Assembly (NCBI RefSeq): GCF_030462475.1
Contig: NZ_JASMRZ010000002.1
Coordinates: 296,574 to 333,314 of the forward strand
Origin: Variovorax sp. CAN15
GTDB taxonomy: Bacteria; Pseudomonadota; Gammaproteobacteria; Burkholderiales; Burkholderiaceae_C
Length of the DNA stretch: 36,741 bases
Direction of reading: 5' to 3'
Shown here: in pieces, positions 1 to 10,074 of the stretch
How positions within the stretch are numbered: the stretch's first letter is position 1
How the letters are laid out: each line of letters opens with the position of its first letter
Translations under genes and position numbers: made by a program
The notes under the pieces: model-generated
Seen by the model: the letters and a program-made list of their open reading frames with translations, nothing else
Databases searched by the model: none
Told to the model about the DNA's origin: nothing

Positions 1-235
1 CATGCCGGTATTCGTCGTTGGCCGCGTTGACCGTGGGCCATTCGGTTCGCCCGGGGGGCGTGGTGGCCGGGGCGTGCACGCGCTGGTCGACGCGTGCGAT
101 GAGATCCAGCTTCCAGGCCCTGCGCTCGACCTGCCATGTGCCGAGCGCGACGAAGCCGGCGAAGGCGAGGACCGCGCAGACCGCCAGCGCCACCCGCGCG
201 GCGGCCGAACGCTGGCGGGCGGCCTGTTCCGCCAT
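1..235 (-). CDS. SURF1-like oxidase assembly protein (partial, C-terminus beyond window)
   Basis: Only the first 78 codons are present; the gene runs off the left edge. The N-terminus has a basic, Ala-rich start and one membrane segment at about residues 13-30. It then shows the family hallmark GTWQVERRAWK, in which Gly-x-Trp-Gln-hydrophobic-x-Arg-Arg marks the first conserved block of SURF1 proteins. SURF1 proteins are inner-membrane factors that help assemble the heme centre of heme-copper oxidases. The ATG overlaps the cyoD stop as TGATG, so it is translationally coupled to the quinol oxidase genes. Its place in this operon suggests it serves the bo-type oxidase rather than a cytochrome aa3; that is an inference. 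Confidence 0.8.
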   Translation of the reverse strand, partial: MAEQAARQRSAAARVALAVCAVLAFAGFVALGTWQVERRAWKLDLIARVDQRVHAPATTPPGRTEWPTVNAANDEYRH

Positions 236-645
236 CAGGGCATGTTCTTCATGTCGTGCATCGAGTGCGGCATCATGTTGGTGTTCATGTGGTACATGAC
301 CCACAGCGAGCCGGCCAGCGTGATGACCACGAGCACGAGCGTGAAGATCAGCGCCAGCATGTTCCAGCCGCCTTCGGACTTCGCGTCCATGTGCAGGAAG
401 TAAACCATGTGCACCACGATCTGCACCACGGCGAAGGCCAGGATGACGAGGGCGGTGGTGTTGGGCTTGTCGAAGACCTTGGCCATCACGAGCCAGAACG
501 GGATGGCGGTGAGGATCACGGCCAGCACGAAGCCGGTCATGTAGCCCTTGAAGGTGCTGTGGCTCACCGGGCCGTCATCGTGCCCGTGGTCGTCGTGGCC
601 ATGGCCATGTGCGCCGTGGCCGGCGGTTTCGGTGTGCGCGCTCAT
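235..645 (-). CDS. cyoD: Cytochrome bo quinol oxidase subunit IV (CyoD)
   Basis: This 136-residue protein is the small subunit IV of the bo3-type ubiquinol oxidase. It has three predicted membrane helices (roughly residues 38-58, 67-87 and 101-122) and the family-like stretch [15 protein letters not shown]. The N-terminal tail is notably rich in His, Gly and Asp ([11 protein letters not shown]), resembling a metal-binding tail. The chosen ATG at 645 overlaps the cyoC stop by four bases (ATGA); an upstream in-frame extension inside cyoC is not credible. The Met-rich C-terminal end (MHDMKNMP) overlaps the start of the SURF1-like gene. Subunit IV is thought to aid assembly and stability of the CuB site in subunit I. 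Confidence 0.93.
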   Translation of the reverse strand: MSAHTETAGHGAHGHGHDDHGHDDGPVSHSTFKGYMTGFVLAVILTAIPFWLVMAKVFDKPNTTALVILAFAVVQIVVHMVYFLHMDAKSEGGWNMLALIFTLVLVVITLAGSLWVMYHMNTNMMPHSMHDMKNMP

Positions 646-1289
646 TGCAGCGATCCCATCAGATACACGAAGGTGAAGACGCCGATCCAGACCACGTCCA
701 GGAAGTGCCAGAACATCGACAGGCACATCAGGCGTCGGCGGTTGGCGGCGGTGAAGCCGTGCTTGGGCAGCTGGATCATCAGCACGATGAGCCAGACGAT
801 GCCGAAGGTCACGTGCAGGCCGTGGGTGCCCACCAGCGCGAAGAACGACGACAGGAAGGCGCTGCGCTGCGGGCCCGCGCCTTCATGGATCAGGTGCGCG
901 AACTCGTAGAGCTCCAGGCCGATGAAGCCCGCGCCCAGCAGGCCGGTGATGGCCAGCCAGACCAGCATGCCGCGCATGCGGCGCTTCTGCATCTCGAGCA
1001 CGGCGAAGCCGTATGTGATGGACGACAGCAGCAGCAGCGAGGTGTTGATCGCCACCAGCGGCAAGTCGAACAGGTCGGCGCCCGAGGGGCCGGCCGCGTA
1101 GCTGCGGCCCAGCACGCCGTACACCGCGAACAGGCAGGCGAAGATGAGGCAGTCGCTCATCAGGTAGAGCCAGAAGCCCAGCAGCGTGCCGTTCTCGGGG
1201 TGGTGGTCTTCGTTGCGGACGTTGAAGACCTCGAACGCGGGTGCGTTCACGGCATTGCCGTGGGAGGAAAGAGCGGTGGTATTAGACAT
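642..1289 (-). CDS. cyoC: Cytochrome bo quinol oxidase subunit III (CyoC)
   Basis: This 215-residue inner-membrane protein is subunit III of the bo-type quinol oxidase. It has five hydrophobic helices, as expected for CyoC. Family signatures include [20 protein letters not shown] near the N-terminus, GLELYEF in the middle and [14 protein letters not shown] followed by [10 protein letters not shown] near the C-terminus. Length matches the usual 200-210 residues. Its ATG lies within the last codons of cyoB (8-base overlap) and its stop overlaps the cyoD ATG, so the four subunits form one tightly packed transcription unit. Nothing is missing or truncated. Confidence 0.96.
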   Translation of the reverse strand: MSNTTALSSHGNAVNAPAFEVFNVRNEDHHPENGTLLGFWLYLMSDCLIFACLFAVYGVLGRSYAAGPSGADLFDLPLVAINTSLLLLSSITYGFAVLEMQKRRMRGMLVWLAITGLLGAGFIGLELYEFAHLIHEGAGPQRSAFLSSFFALVGTHGLHVTFGIVWLIVLMIQLPKHGFTAANRRRLMCLSMFWHFLDVVWIGVFTFVYLMGSLQ

Positions 1290-3285
1290 TGGCGGCCAGC
1301 AGGCGCGTGCGCGCGTCTTCGGTGCTAACGACTTCTTCCGTGGGGATGTGGTAGTCGCGCTTGTAGTTGAAGGTGTGGATGATCACGGCGGCGAGCATGG
1401 CGACGAAGCCGATGCCGGCCAGCAGCCACATCTGCCAGATCAGCGCGAAGCCGCACACCGCGCTCAGCGCCGCGATGATGAAGCCGGCGGCCGTGTTCTT
1501 GGGCATGTGGATCGGGCTGAAGCCTTCCAGCGGACGCTGGTAGCCGCGGGCCTTCATGTCGGACCAGGCGTCGTTGTCGTGCACGCGCGGCGTGAACGCG
1601 AAGTTGTAGGCGGGCGGCGGCGAGGAAGTCGACCATTCCAGCGTGCGGCCGTTCCACGGGTCGCCCGTGGTGTCGCGCAGCGATTCGCGGCGGATGAAGC
1701 TCACTACCAGCTGGATGATGAACGAGGCGATGCCCAGCGCGATCAGCACGGCGCCGAAGGCGGCGACCTGGAACCAGATCTGCAGCGACATGTCCTGGAA
1801 GTGGCTCATGCGGCGGGTGACGCCCATCAGGCCCAGGATGTACAGCGGCATGAAGGCGAACCAAAAGCCGACGATCCAGAACCAGAACGAGCACTTGCCC
1901 CAGAACGGGTCGAGCTTGTAGCCGAAGGCCTTCGGGAACCAGTAGGTGATGCCCGCCAGCATGCCGAACAGCACGCCGCCGATGATCACGTTGTGGAAGT
2001 GGGCGATCAGGAACAGGCTGTTGTGCAGCACGAAGTCGGCCGGGGGAACGGCCAGCAGCACGCCGGTCATGCCGCCGATCACGAAGGTGATCATGAAGCC
2101 GATGGTCCACATCATGGGCAGCTCGAAGCGGATGCGGCCGCGGTACATGGTGAAGAGCCAGTTGAAGATCTTCGCGCCCGTCGGGATCGAGATGATCATC
2201 GTCGTGATGCCGAAGAACGAATTCACGCTGGCGCCGGAGCCCATGGTGAAGAAGTGGTGCAGCCAGACGAGGTACGACAGGATGGTGATCACGACCGTGG
2301 CGTACACCATCGAGGCGTAGCCGAAGAGGCGCTTGCCGGAGAAGGTGGAGACCACTTCCGAGAAGATGCCGAAGGCCGGAAGGATCAGGATGTACACCTC
2401 GGGGTGGCCCCAGATCCAGATCAGGTTCACGTACATCATGGCGTTGCCGCCGAGGTCGTTCGTGAAGAAGTTGGTGCCTGCGTAGCGGTCGAGCGACAGC
2501 AGGGCCAGCACGGCGGTCAGCACCGGGAAGGCGGCGACGATCAGCACGTTGGTGCACAGGGCGGTCCAGGTGAAGACGGGCATCTTCATCATGGTCATGC
2601 CGGGCGCGCGCATCTTCACGATGGTGGCCAGCAGGTTCACGCCGGACAGCAATGTGCCCACCCCCGCTATCTGCAATGACCATATGTAGTAGTCCACCCC
2701 TACGTCTGGGCTGAACAGAATGCCCGACAGCGGCGGGTAGGCCAGCCAGCCGGTCTTGGCGAATTCGCCGACGAACAGCGACGCCATCACGAGGCCGGCG
2801 CCGAAGGTGGTCATCCAGAAGCTGAAGTTGTTCAGGAACGGGAAGGCCACGTCGCGCGCGCCGATCTGCAGCGGCACCACGAAGTTCATGAGGCCGGTGA
2901 CCAGCGGCATCGCCACGAAGAAGATCATGATCACGCCGTGGGCGGTGAAGACCTGGTCGTAGTGGTGCGGCGGCAGGAAGCCGGCGTTGTCGCCGAAGGC
3001 CATGGCCTGCTGGGCGCGCATCATGAGCGCGTCGGCGAAGCCCCGAAGCAGCATCACCAGGCCCAGGATGATGTACATGATGCCGATCTTCTTGTGGTCG
3101 ATGCTGGTGATCCAGTCGCGCCACAGCATGCCCCACAGCTTGAAGTAGGTCAGTGCGCCGAGGACGGCAATGCCGCCGAGCACCACGCCCGCAAAGGTCG
3201 CGAGCAGGATCGGCTCGTGGAAGGGAATCGCCTCCCAGGAGAGGCGGCCGAAGACGAGCTTCGTCAGGTCTAGGTTCTGCAACAT
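1282..3285 (-). CDS. cyoB: Cytochrome bo quinol oxidase subunit I (CyoB)
   Basis: This 667-residue catalytic subunit carries low-spin heme, the heme-CuB oxygen reduction centre and the proton channels. The sequence holds the heme-copper oxidase hallmarks: a heme ligand in [11 protein letters not shown], the cross-linked His-Tyr pair in [14 protein letters not shown], the CuB histidines LHHFF, and the heme ligands in [12 protein letters not shown]. About fifteen transmembrane helices are expected for this length. The start [10 protein letters not shown] at 3285 lies one base after the cyoA stop; a longer frame reaching into cyoA adds 29 residues unlike CyoB and was rejected. It oxidises ubiquinol, reduces O2 to water and pumps protons. 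Confidence 0.97.
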   Translation of the reverse strand: MLQNLDLTKLVFGRLSWEAIPFHEPILLATFAGVVLGGIAVLGALTYFKLWGMLWRDWITSIDHKKIGIMYIILGLVMLLRGFADALMMRAQQAMAFGDNAGFLPPHHYDQVFTAHGVIMIFFVAMPLVTGLMNFVVPLQIGARDVAFPFLNNFSFWMTTFGAGLVMASLFVGEFAKTGWLAYPPLSGILFSPDVGVDYYIWSLQIAGVGTLLSGVNLLATIVKMRAPGMTMMKMPVFTWTALCTNVLIVAAFPVLTAVLALLSLDRYAGTNFFTNDLGGNAMMYVNLIWIWGHPEVYILILPAFGIFSEVVSTFSGKRLFGYASMVYATVVITILSYLVWLHHFFTMGSGASVNSFFGITTMIISIPTGAKIFNWLFTMYRGRIRFELPMMWTIGFMITFVIGGMTGVLLAVPPADFVLHNSLFLIAHFHNVIIGGVLFGMLAGITYWFPKAFGYKLDPFWGKCSFWFWIVGFWFAFMPLYILGLMGVTRRMSHFQDMSLQIWFQVAAFGAVLIALGIASFIIQLVVSFIRRESLRDTTGDPWNGRTLEWSTSSPPPAYNFAFTPRVHDNDAWSDMKARGYQRPLEGFSPIHMPKNTAAGFIIAALSAVCGFALIWQMWLLAGIGFVAMLAAVIIHTFNYKRDYHIPTEEVVSTEDARTRLLAANV

Positions 3286-3286
3286 C

Positions 3287-4312
3287 TTATTCTTCGGTGG
3301 TGCACATCGCGGTGACGTACTTGCGCTTGGGCGTATCGAGGGATTCGATGTCCCAGGCCTGCTTGGTGGCAACGTTGAAGGCGCCGGGCTTGCCCATGCC
3401 GCCGCTGGCGTCGATGGCCATCATTTCCTTCATGCACATCTTGTTGCGGTCCACGCACTGGTTGAGGATCGCGTCGTACAGGTCGGATGCAACGGTGGGG
3501 TAGTGGCGCACGGGCTCGCGCTCGCTGGGCACTTCGAGCTTCTTGTAGAGCTCGCGGGAGAGTTCGCCGTCCTTGCCGGACTTGACCTTCTGCACCCACT
3601 GGTCGAAGCCTTCGTTGCTCAGGCCGTGGAACTTGAAGCGCATGCCCGAGAAGCCGGCGCCGCTGTAGTTGGCGGAGAAGCCTTCGAACTCGCCCGGCTT
3701 GTTGATGACCGCGTGCAGCTTGGTCTCCATGCCGGGCATGGCGTAGATCTGGCCGGCCAGCGCGGGGATGAAGAAGGAGTTCATGACCGAGGAGGCCGTG
3801 ATCTTGAAGCTGATCGGGCGGTCCACCGGGGCGGCCAGCTCGTTCACCGTGGCGATGCCCTGCTCGGGGTAGATGAAGAGCCACTTCCAGTCGAGAGCGA
3901 CCACTTCCACCGTCAGCGGCTTGGTTTCGGCCGGAATCGCGCGCTGGGCGTCGAGGCGGCGCAGCGGCTGGTAGGGGTCGAGCGTGTGGGTGCTGATCCA
4001 GGTGATGGCGCCCAGCGCGATGATGATGAGCAGCGGTGCTGCCCAGATCGCCAGCTCGAGCTGGGTGGAGTGGTCCCAGTCGGGGCTGTAGGTGGCCTCC
4101 TTGTTCGACTGGCGATAGCGCCAGGCAAAGAAGATGGTCAGGGCGATCACCGGAATGATGATGATCAGCATCAGCACGGTGGAGACGACGATCAGTCGTC
4201 CCTGCTGGTGGGCGATGTCGCCGGATGGGTTCATCAGCACCGTGTTGCAGCCCGCCAGGAGCATGGCGGGGAGCAGCAGGAGTGCTCGGCGAAGGTTCTT
4301 GAGGATGTGCAT
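3287..4312 (-). CDS. cyoA: Cytochrome bo quinol oxidase subunit II (CyoA), lipoprotein
   Basis: This 341-residue subunit II begins with a lipoprotein signal: a basic start ([13 protein letters not shown]) and the lipobox LLAGC with Cys22 as the lipidated residue. Two transmembrane helices follow (about residues 43-65 and 87-108), then a periplasmic cupredoxin domain containing [18 protein letters not shown] and [17 protein letters not shown]. The CuA-binding Cys-x3-Cys motif of cytochrome c oxidases is absent, as expected for a quinol oxidase. The ATG at 4312 was preferred over an in-frame TTG 45 bases upstream because it puts the signal peptide at the N-terminus. It is the first gene of the cyo operon, facing a divergent MFS gene. 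Confidence 0.95.
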   Translation of the reverse strand: MHILKNLRRALLLLPAMLLAGCNTVLMNPSGDIAHQQGRLIVVSTVLMLIIIIPVIALTIFFAWRYRQSNKEATYSPDWDHSTQLELAIWAAPLLIIIALGAITWISTHTLDPYQPLRRLDAQRAIPAETKPLTVEVVALDWKWLFIYPEQGIATVNELAAPVDRPISFKITASSVMNSFFIPALAGQIYAMPGMETKLHAVINKPGEFEGFSANYSGAGFSGMRFKFHGLSNEGFDQWVQKVKSGKDGELSRELYKKLEVPSEREPVRHYPTVASDLYDAILNQCVDRNKMCMKEMMAIDASGGMGKPGAFNVATKQAWDIESLDTPKRKYVTAMCTTEE

Positions 4313-4383
4313 GCCGGGGGAAAAGAGGTGCAGGGGCGACGCAAAAAGACCCCACAATCTACGCTCGAAGACGGGTTTCGCCT

Positions 4384-4402
4384 ATTGGACGTTTTGTCCT
4401 AT
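4384..4402. promoter_or_regulatory. Imperfect palindrome in the cyoA / MFS divergent promoter region
   Basis: The 179-base gap between the divergent cyoA and MFS genes contains ATTGGAC-GTTTT-GTCCTAT, arms of seven bases matching at six positions. With one gap the symmetry extends outward to GCC...GGC. It lies about 72 bases upstream of the cyoA start and 90 upstream of the MFS start, a usual place for an operator shared by divergent genes. No well-matched sigma-70 promoter could be assigned with confidence, and no regulator is implied by name. Confidence 0.3.
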
Positions 4403-4491
4403 GGCGGTAAACGTGATTCGGTGCGACGCTCTGGGGTCTCCATGGTCTTATGGTGTCGCGCCGTGGCGTTACATCTGAATTACAGCAAGCA

Positions 4492-5832
4492 ATGACGACG
4501 TCCAGCATCCTTTCGCAAGGCGCACAGCCGATGCCGAACCCGGCCGATCACGGCGGCGCCCGGCAGGGCGACGACCACTCGCACATCTCTCCCGGCGAGA
4601 TCGCGGTCGGTGTGGTCATCGGCCGCGCCTCCGAATATTTCGACTTCTTCGTCTACGGCATCGCCTCGGTGCTGGTGTTCCCGGCGGTCTTCTTTCCGTT
4701 CGAGCAGCACCTCGAGGGCGTGCTCTATTCGTTCCTGATCTTCTCGTTCGCGTTCATCGCGCGTCCATTCGGAACGGTCATCTCGATGGTGATCCAGCGG
4801 CGTTTCGGGCGGGAAGCCAAGCTCACGCTGGCGCTTTTCGTGCTCGGCACCTCCACCGCCGGCATCGCCTTCCTGCCGGGCTATGCGAGCCTGGGCTTCA
4901 CGGCCATCGTGCTGCTGTCGGTGTTCCGCTTCGGCCAGGGCCTGGCGCTGGGCGGTTCGTGGGACGGCCTGCCGTCGCTGCTGGCGCTGAACGCGCCGGC
5001 CAACCGCCGCGGCTGGTACGCCATGCTGGGCCAGCTGGGCGCGCCCATCGGCTTCTTCATCGCCAGCGCGCTGTTCGCCTACCTGTATTCCAGCCTGCCG
5101 TCCGAAGACTTCCTCGACTGGGGCTGGCGCTACAGCTTCTACGTGGCCTTCGCGATCAACGTGGTGGCGCTGTTCGCCCGGCTGCGCCTCGTGGCCACCG
5201 ACGAATACTCGCGCCTGCTCGAAGAGCGCGAACTCGAACCCACCAGCGTCACCGAACTGGTCAGCTCGCAGGGCAGCAACATCCTGATCGGCGCCTTCGC
5301 CGCGCTGGCCAGCTACGCGCTGTTCCACCTGATCACGGTGTTCCCGCTGTCGTGGATCACGCTGTACTCCGACCAGTCGGTCACCGAATTCCTGGTGATC
5401 CAGATGATCGGCGCGGCCTTCGGCGCCGCCGGCATCGTCGCCTCGGGCCTGCTGGCCGACCGCATCGGCCGCCGCTTCACGCTGGGCGGCCTGGCCGCGG
5501 TGATCGCCGCCTTCAGCGGCTTCGCCCCCACGCTGCTCGACGGCGGCCGGGTCGGGCAGGACATCTTCATCCTGCTGGGCTTCGTGATCCTGGGCCTGTC
5601 GTACGGCCAGGCGGCAGGCGCGGTGACTTCCAACTTCGCGCCCAAGTACCGCTACGTCGGCGCGGCGCTCACGGCCGACGTGGCCTGGCTGATCGGCGCG
5701 GCCTTCGCTCCGCTGGTGGCCCTGGGTCTCTCGGCCCACTTCGGCCTGGCCTATGTCAGCGTCTACCTGCTGTCGGGCGCCATCGCCACGCTGGCAGCGC
5801 TGGGGCTGAACCGGGCACTGGCGCGCGATTGA
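4492..5832 (+). CDS. MFS transporter (metabolite:H+ symporter-like)
   Basis: A 446-residue integral membrane protein with about twelve hydrophobic segments. It resembles the metabolite:H+ symporter branch of the major facilitator superfamily (ProP/ShiA type): EYFDFFVYGIAS in helix 1, RPFGTVI with the following RRFGRE loop after helix 2, RFGQGLALGGSWDG in helix 4, and the second-half loop LADRIGRRFTLGG. The start is uncertain: ATG 4492 (used here) or ATG 4531; neither has a strong ribosome binding site. It is transcribed divergently from the cyo operon and ends in a strong terminator. The substrate cannot be told from sequence; relatives carry organic acids, betaine-like compounds or similar small metabolites. 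Confidence 0.85.
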   Translation: MTTSSILSQGAQPMPNPADHGGARQGDDHSHISPGEIAVGVVIGRASEYFDFFVYGIASVLVFPAVFFPFEQHLEGVLYSFLIFSFAFIARPFGTVISMVIQRRFGREAKLTLALFVLGTSTAGIAFLPGYASLGFTAIVLLSVFRFGQGLALGGSWDGLPSLLALNAPANRRGWYAMLGQLGAPIGFFIASALFAYLYSSLPSEDFLDWGWRYSFYVAFAINVVALFARLRLVATDEYSRLLEERELEPTSVTELVSSQGSNILIGAFAALASYALFHLITVFPLSWITLYSDQSVTEFLVIQMIGAAFGAAGIVASGLLADRIGRRFTLGGLAAVIAAFSGFAPTLLDGGRVGQDIFILLGFVILGLSYGQAAGAVTSNFAPKYRYVGAALTADVAWLIGAAFAPLVALGLSAHFGLAYVSVYLLSGAIATLAALGLNRALARD

Positions 5833-5859
5833 CCGGCGGCGCAGTCGACCGTTTCGTTC

Positions 5860-5884
5860 AAAAGGGGCCATTTCGGCCCCTTTT
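5860..5884 (+). terminator. Rho-independent terminator after the MFS gene
   Basis: A perfect 10-base-pair inverted repeat, AAAAGGGGCC / GGCCCCTTTT, with an ATTTC loop. The 3' arm ends in the T run. It lies 27 bases after the MFS stop and 15 bases before the HAD gene start. The A-tract on the 5' side means it could also work on the opposite strand. Confidence 0.9.
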
Positions 5885-5899
5885 CATTAGGATGCCCCT

Positions 5900-6592
5900 A
5901 TGTTTGCCGCCGCCATCTTCGACATGGACGGGCTGCTGATCGATTCGGAGCGCCCCATCATGGCCGCCTGGATCGAGGCCGCCCGCACGCTCGACATCGA
6001 GCTTTCGCACAGCCAGTACCTGCAGGTCGTGGGGCTGGCCACCGCCGAATCCGAAATCGTGCTCGCTTCGCTGCTGGGCGGACCTGCCGCCTACAGCCAC
6101 GCGGTGGGCCTCGTGCGCCAGCGCCTGCAGCTGGAACGCTCCGACGGCACGCCGCTCTTTCCCATCAAGCCCGGCGCGGCTGAAATCCTGGCGGCGCTGC
6201 GCGAACGCGGCACGCGCTGCGCCGTGGCCTCTTCGTCGACCAGCGGGCAGATCCAGGCCTGCCTCGGCAGCCTCGGCGTGCTGGATCATTTCTCGGCCTT
6301 CGCGGGCGGCGACGAGGTGCTGCGCGCCAAGCCCGACCCGGCGCTCTACCTGCTCGCGGCCGAGCGCCTGGGGGTGGACCCAACCGAATGCATCGCCTTC
6401 GAGGACAGCGAGAACGGCGCCAAGGCGGCGCTGGCGGCCGGCCTGCGGGTGGTGGTGGTGCCCGACCTGAAACATCCGCCCGTGTCCATCGTCGAACGGG
6501 CCTTCCACGTGCTCGATTCGCTGCACGACGCGCTGGGGCACCTGCCGCGCTGGTTTCCGCAGCAGGCGGCGCAGAAGCCCCAATCCGCATGA
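5900..6592 (+). CDS. HAD superfamily phosphatase (beta-phosphoglucomutase-like)
   Basis: This 230-residue protein is a haloacid dehalogenase-type hydrolase of the beta-phosphoglucomutase/phosphatase subfamily. Motif I is IFDMDGLLIDSE with nucleophile Asp8 and acid/base Asp10; motif II is VASSS (Ser111-Ser113); motif III Lys144 sits in RAKPDP; motif IV is FEDSENG (Glu168, Asp169). A helical cap is inserted after motif I. Such enzymes cleave small phosphorylated metabolites; the C-terminal region does not fix the substrate. It starts just after the MFS terminator, so it has its own promoter or relies on readthrough. Its stop overlaps the next gene's ATG (ATGA). Confidence 0.88.
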   Translation: MFAAAIFDMDGLLIDSERPIMAAWIEAARTLDIELSHSQYLQVVGLATAESEIVLASLLGGPAAYSHAVGLVRQRLQLERSDGTPLFPIKPGAAEILAALRERGTRCAVASSSTSGQIQACLGSLGVLDHFSAFAGGDEVLRAKPDPALYLLAAERLGVDPTECIAFEDSENGAKAALAAGLRVVVVPDLKHPPVSIVERAFHVLDSLHDALGHLPRWFPQQAAQKPQSA

Positions 6593-6924
6593 TCAAGATC
6601 GGCACGCTCTGCCACGTGGTCGACAGCTGCCTGGCGTCGCCCTTCACCGAGCGCGCCGTGGGCCGGATCGTGGAGGTGGTCTCCGCGCCCTATGAAGCGC
6701 CGAGCGAGCGCTACCTGCCCGGCACTTACTACGACGTGCTGTTCGAGGGCTGGACCTTCTACTGCCGCAGCGACAAGCTCGTGCCCATCTCCGACCCTGA
6801 TGCCGAGATCGAGCGATGGGAGGACGTCTTCCTCGAAGAGCCCGGCCTCCTGCCCGCGCCTGCCCCTCAGAGCACTTCGTCGCGCAGCTGCGGAAATACC
6901 TTCGACACCTTCGCCAGCAGGTAG
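6589..6924 (+). CDS. Small conserved-looking protein of unknown function
   Basis: A 111-residue open frame whose ATG overlaps the HAD phosphatase stop (ATGA), arguing for a real, coupled gene. I do not recognise the family. The first 85 or so residues look like a compact beta-rich domain: [40 protein letters not shown]. They contain Cys8, Cys14 and a Cys in the last strand, and no signal peptide or membrane segment. The Pro/Ser-rich last 25 residues run antisense through the 3' end of the convergent oxygenase gene (58-base overlap), so the biologically meaningful part probably ends before 6870. The linkage suggests a role alongside the phosphatase, but nothing shows it. Confidence 0.6.
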   Translation: MIKIGTLCHVVDSCLASPFTERAVGRIVEVVSAPYEAPSERYLPGTYYDVLFEGWTFYCRSDKLVPISDPDAEIERWEDVFLEEPGLLPAPAPQSTSSRSCGNTFDTFASR

Positions 6925-7873
6925 TCGCCGTAGCGCCCGCTGAAGGCGTGCACGTTGGCGCGGTCCCAGCGCTCGGCGCTGTCGTCGCGCGCTTCGGCGC
7001 CTGGCAGGCCCTCGATGCGCTGCACCCGTGCCTCGAAGTTCGGATCGAAGAACAGCGGAAACGACAGCCGGTCGTGCCCCGAGGTGTTGCGCTTCACGCG
7101 GTGCGGCGTCGACTTGTAGAGCCCGCCGGTCATGCGGTCGAGCATGTCGCCGATGTTGCAGACGAAGGAGTCCGCCACCGGCGGCGCGTCGATCCAGCCG
7201 CCCGGCGTGTGCACGGCGAGGCCGCCGATGTGGTCCTGGTGCAGGATCGTCAGCAGCCCGTAGTCGGTGTGCTCGCCCACGCCCCATTGCACGTCCAGGC
7301 CCTCGGGCACCGGCTGCGACGGGTAGTTGAAGAGACGGAACAGGATCAGCGGGTCGGCCGTGTAGCGCTTCGCGAAATAGCCGGCGTCGAGGCCCAGGCT
7401 CAGCGCGATGCCTTCCATCAACCGGTGGCCCAGCTGCGTGACGGCCTGCATGTAGTCGAGGATGGTCTCGCGAAAGCCCGGCACCTCGGGAAACAGGTTG
7501 GGCCCATGCACCGGCGTCTTCGCCTGCACCAGCGGATGTGTGGCGGGCAACTCGGTGCCGAGGTAGAGGCCCTCCTTCCAGTCGGGCCGGCCCGAGGTCA
7601 GCTCGCCGCCCAGCGGAAAGTAGCCGCGCCAGGCGCGCCCGCCCAGGGCCATGCGCCAGCGCATCTTGGTTTCTTCGGGCAGCTCGAAGAAGCGGTGGCT
7701 CAGTTCTTCGAGCCGTTTCACCAGCGCCGGGTCGACGCCGTGGCCGGTCACGTAGAAGAAACCGTGGGCGCGGCAGGCGGCGCCGATCCGCGCGGCGACG
7801 GCGTCGCGTGCGGCGGTGCCCGCGACGAGCGCGGACACGTCGATGAGGGGGAGGGTGTTGGCTTCCGTCTTGG

Positions 7874-7877
<4 letters not shown>
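6867..7877 (-). CDS. 2-oxoglutarate/Fe(II)-type oxygenase, isopenicillin N synthase-like
   Basis: This 336-residue protein has the two-part architecture of the IPNS/plant 2OG dioxygenase family. An N-terminal domain carries [11 protein letters not shown] (about residues 39-49), and the C-terminal double-stranded beta-helix holds the iron triad His203-x-Asp205 ([12 protein letters not shown]) and His259 (STPHRV). Arg270 and Ser272 in [11 protein letters not shown] form the Arg-x-Ser motif that binds 2-oxoglutarate. All key residues are present, so it should be active. Its ATG overlaps the stop of the upstream ABC ATPase gene (ATGA), making it the last gene of an amino acid uptake operon. Its natural substrate may be what that transporter imports; this is inference. 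Confidence 0.9.
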
Positions 7878-8613
<736 letters not shown>

Positions 8614-8617
<4 letters not shown>

Positions 8618-9324
8618 GCGGACACCTTGGTGGCGGCGGTGGAGATGCCGCGGCGCGCGAGCCGGCGCTCCAGCCAGTAGGCGAAGCGCGAGAGGCCGAA
8701 GCACAGGATGAAATACGTCCCGCCCAATATGAGGTAGATCTGCGCCGGCTTGGTGAACACCTGCGTGTTGATCTGCGTCGCGATGAACGACACCTCTGCC
8801 AGCCCGATGATGTAGCCCAGCGAGGTTTCCTTGATGGTCGAGACGAACTGGTTCACCAGCGAGGGCAGCATGCTGCGCAGCGCCTGCGGCAGCACCACCA
8901 GCCGCATCGCGCTGCCGTAGCTCATACCTAGCGCACGGGCGGTTTCCATCTGCCCGCGCGGCAGGCCCTGGATGCCGGCGCGCACGATCTCGGCGAGGTA
9001 GGCGGCGTCGAACACCACCAGCGCGATCAGCATGGTGGTGAACTGGTCGGTCTTCACGCCGGTGACGCTGGGCAGGAAGAAGTAGGCCCAGAAGATCACC
9101 ATCAGCAGCGGCAGCCCGCGCACCACGAACACGAAGCCCGTGACCGGCCAGCGCAGCCAGCGCCACGGGCTCACCCGCGCCAGCCCGAGCACGATGCCCA
9201 GCGGCAGCGCCAGCACCAGACCGCAGGAGGCCAGCAGCAGCGTGAGCACCAGCCCGCCGAGCGGGCCGTTGGGGTACTGCCCGATGAGGAAGTAGACCCA
9301 GTAGTCGTTGATGATCTGAAGCAT
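8614..9324 (-). CDS. Polar amino acid ABC transporter, permease (GltK/GlnP type) 2
   Basis: A 236-residue inner-membrane permease of the His/Glu/Gln/Arg family with about five transmembrane helices. The conserved coupling loop, where the ATPase docks, reads [24 protein letters not shown] near the middle. [21 protein letters not shown] forms the first helices and [14 protein letters not shown] the next. The ATG at 9324 has a Shine-Dalgarno-like GAGGAAGG that overlaps the stop of the first permease gene, 17 bases away. It forms a heterodimer with the product of that gene, judged from family knowledge and adjacency. Confidence 0.94.
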
Positions 9325-9340
9325 CGCGCCGTCGCCTTCC

Positions 9341-10036
9341 TCAGATCGTCCGCACCGGGTAACGGTGGTGGTACCAGGTGGCAAGGGCGGTGATCGCCAG
9401 CGACACCGTGAGGTAGGCCGCGCTCGCGAACGCAAAGGACTCGAAGCTGCGGAAGGTCGCGCTCTCGACCTGGCCGGCCTGGTACATCAGCTCGGCCACG
9501 CCGATCACGGTCGCGATGGAGGTGTTCTTCCACAGGCTCAGCGTCTGAGAGATGAGCGGCGGAACGGTCACGCGCAGCGCCTGCGGCAGCACCACGCGTC
9601 GCATCGTGGCGAGGTAGCTGAAGCCCATCGCCCGGCCGGCCTCGAACTGCACCGCAGGAATCGCGCGGATGCCGCTGCGGATGTCTTCCGCCATGAAGGC
9701 GGCCGTGTACAGCGCGAGCGCGACGATGGCGCTGTAGGCCTCGATGTGCCCCGCGTAGAGCCATTGCTTGATGTCCTCCGGCAGCAGCTCGGGCGCGCCG
9801 AAGTACCAGAAGAGCATGTGCGCCAGCAGCGGAATGTTGCGGATCGACTCGACATACGCGAAGCCCACCCAGCGCAGCGGCGCGAAGGGCGACAGCCGAA
9901 GCAGCGCCACCACCAGCGCGATGGGCAGCGCCAGCACCAGCGAGGCCGCGAGCAGCTGCAGCGACAGCAGCAGGCCGGCGACCAGCATGTCGTGGTACTT
10001 GCCGGTCAGCAGCAAGGAATAGTCGAACAGGGGCAT
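9341..10036 (-). CDS. Polar amino acid ABC transporter, permease (GltJ type) 1
   Basis: A 231-residue inner-membrane permease paired with the one encoded downstream. Family features include LLLSLQLLAASLVLALPIALVV, YVESIRNIPLLAHMLFWYFG and the coupling loop [25 protein letters not shown]. The start MPLFDYSLLL (10036) was chosen because the in-frame region upstream encodes Pro-rich sequence from a REP-like hairpin, not protein. The bases just before the ATG are a run of C on this strand with no visible Shine-Dalgarno, so translation initiation may be weak. It is separated from the binding-protein gene by 163 bases holding the REP pair. Confidence 0.93.
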   Translation of the reverse strand: MPLFDYSLLLTGKYHDMLVAGLLLSLQLLAASLVLALPIALVVALLRLSPFAPLRWVGFAYVESIRNIPLLAHMLFWYFGAPELLPEDIKQWLYAGHIEAYSAIVALALYTAAFMAEDIRSGIRAIPAVQFEAGRAMGFSYLATMRRVVLPQALRVTVPPLISQTLSLWKNTSIATVIGVAELMYQAGQVESATFRSFESFAFASAAYLTVSLAITALATWYHHRYPVRTI

Positions 10037-10074
10037 GGGGGGCGACAGTATCACTGCCGCGGGGGGGAGCTTGG

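Noticed and set aside
1186..2679. Long plus-strand open frame opposite cyoB and cyoC
   Set aside because: A His/Gln/Asp/Arg-rich shadow of the GC-rich cyo genes with no family match; the minus-strand proteins are unmistakable.
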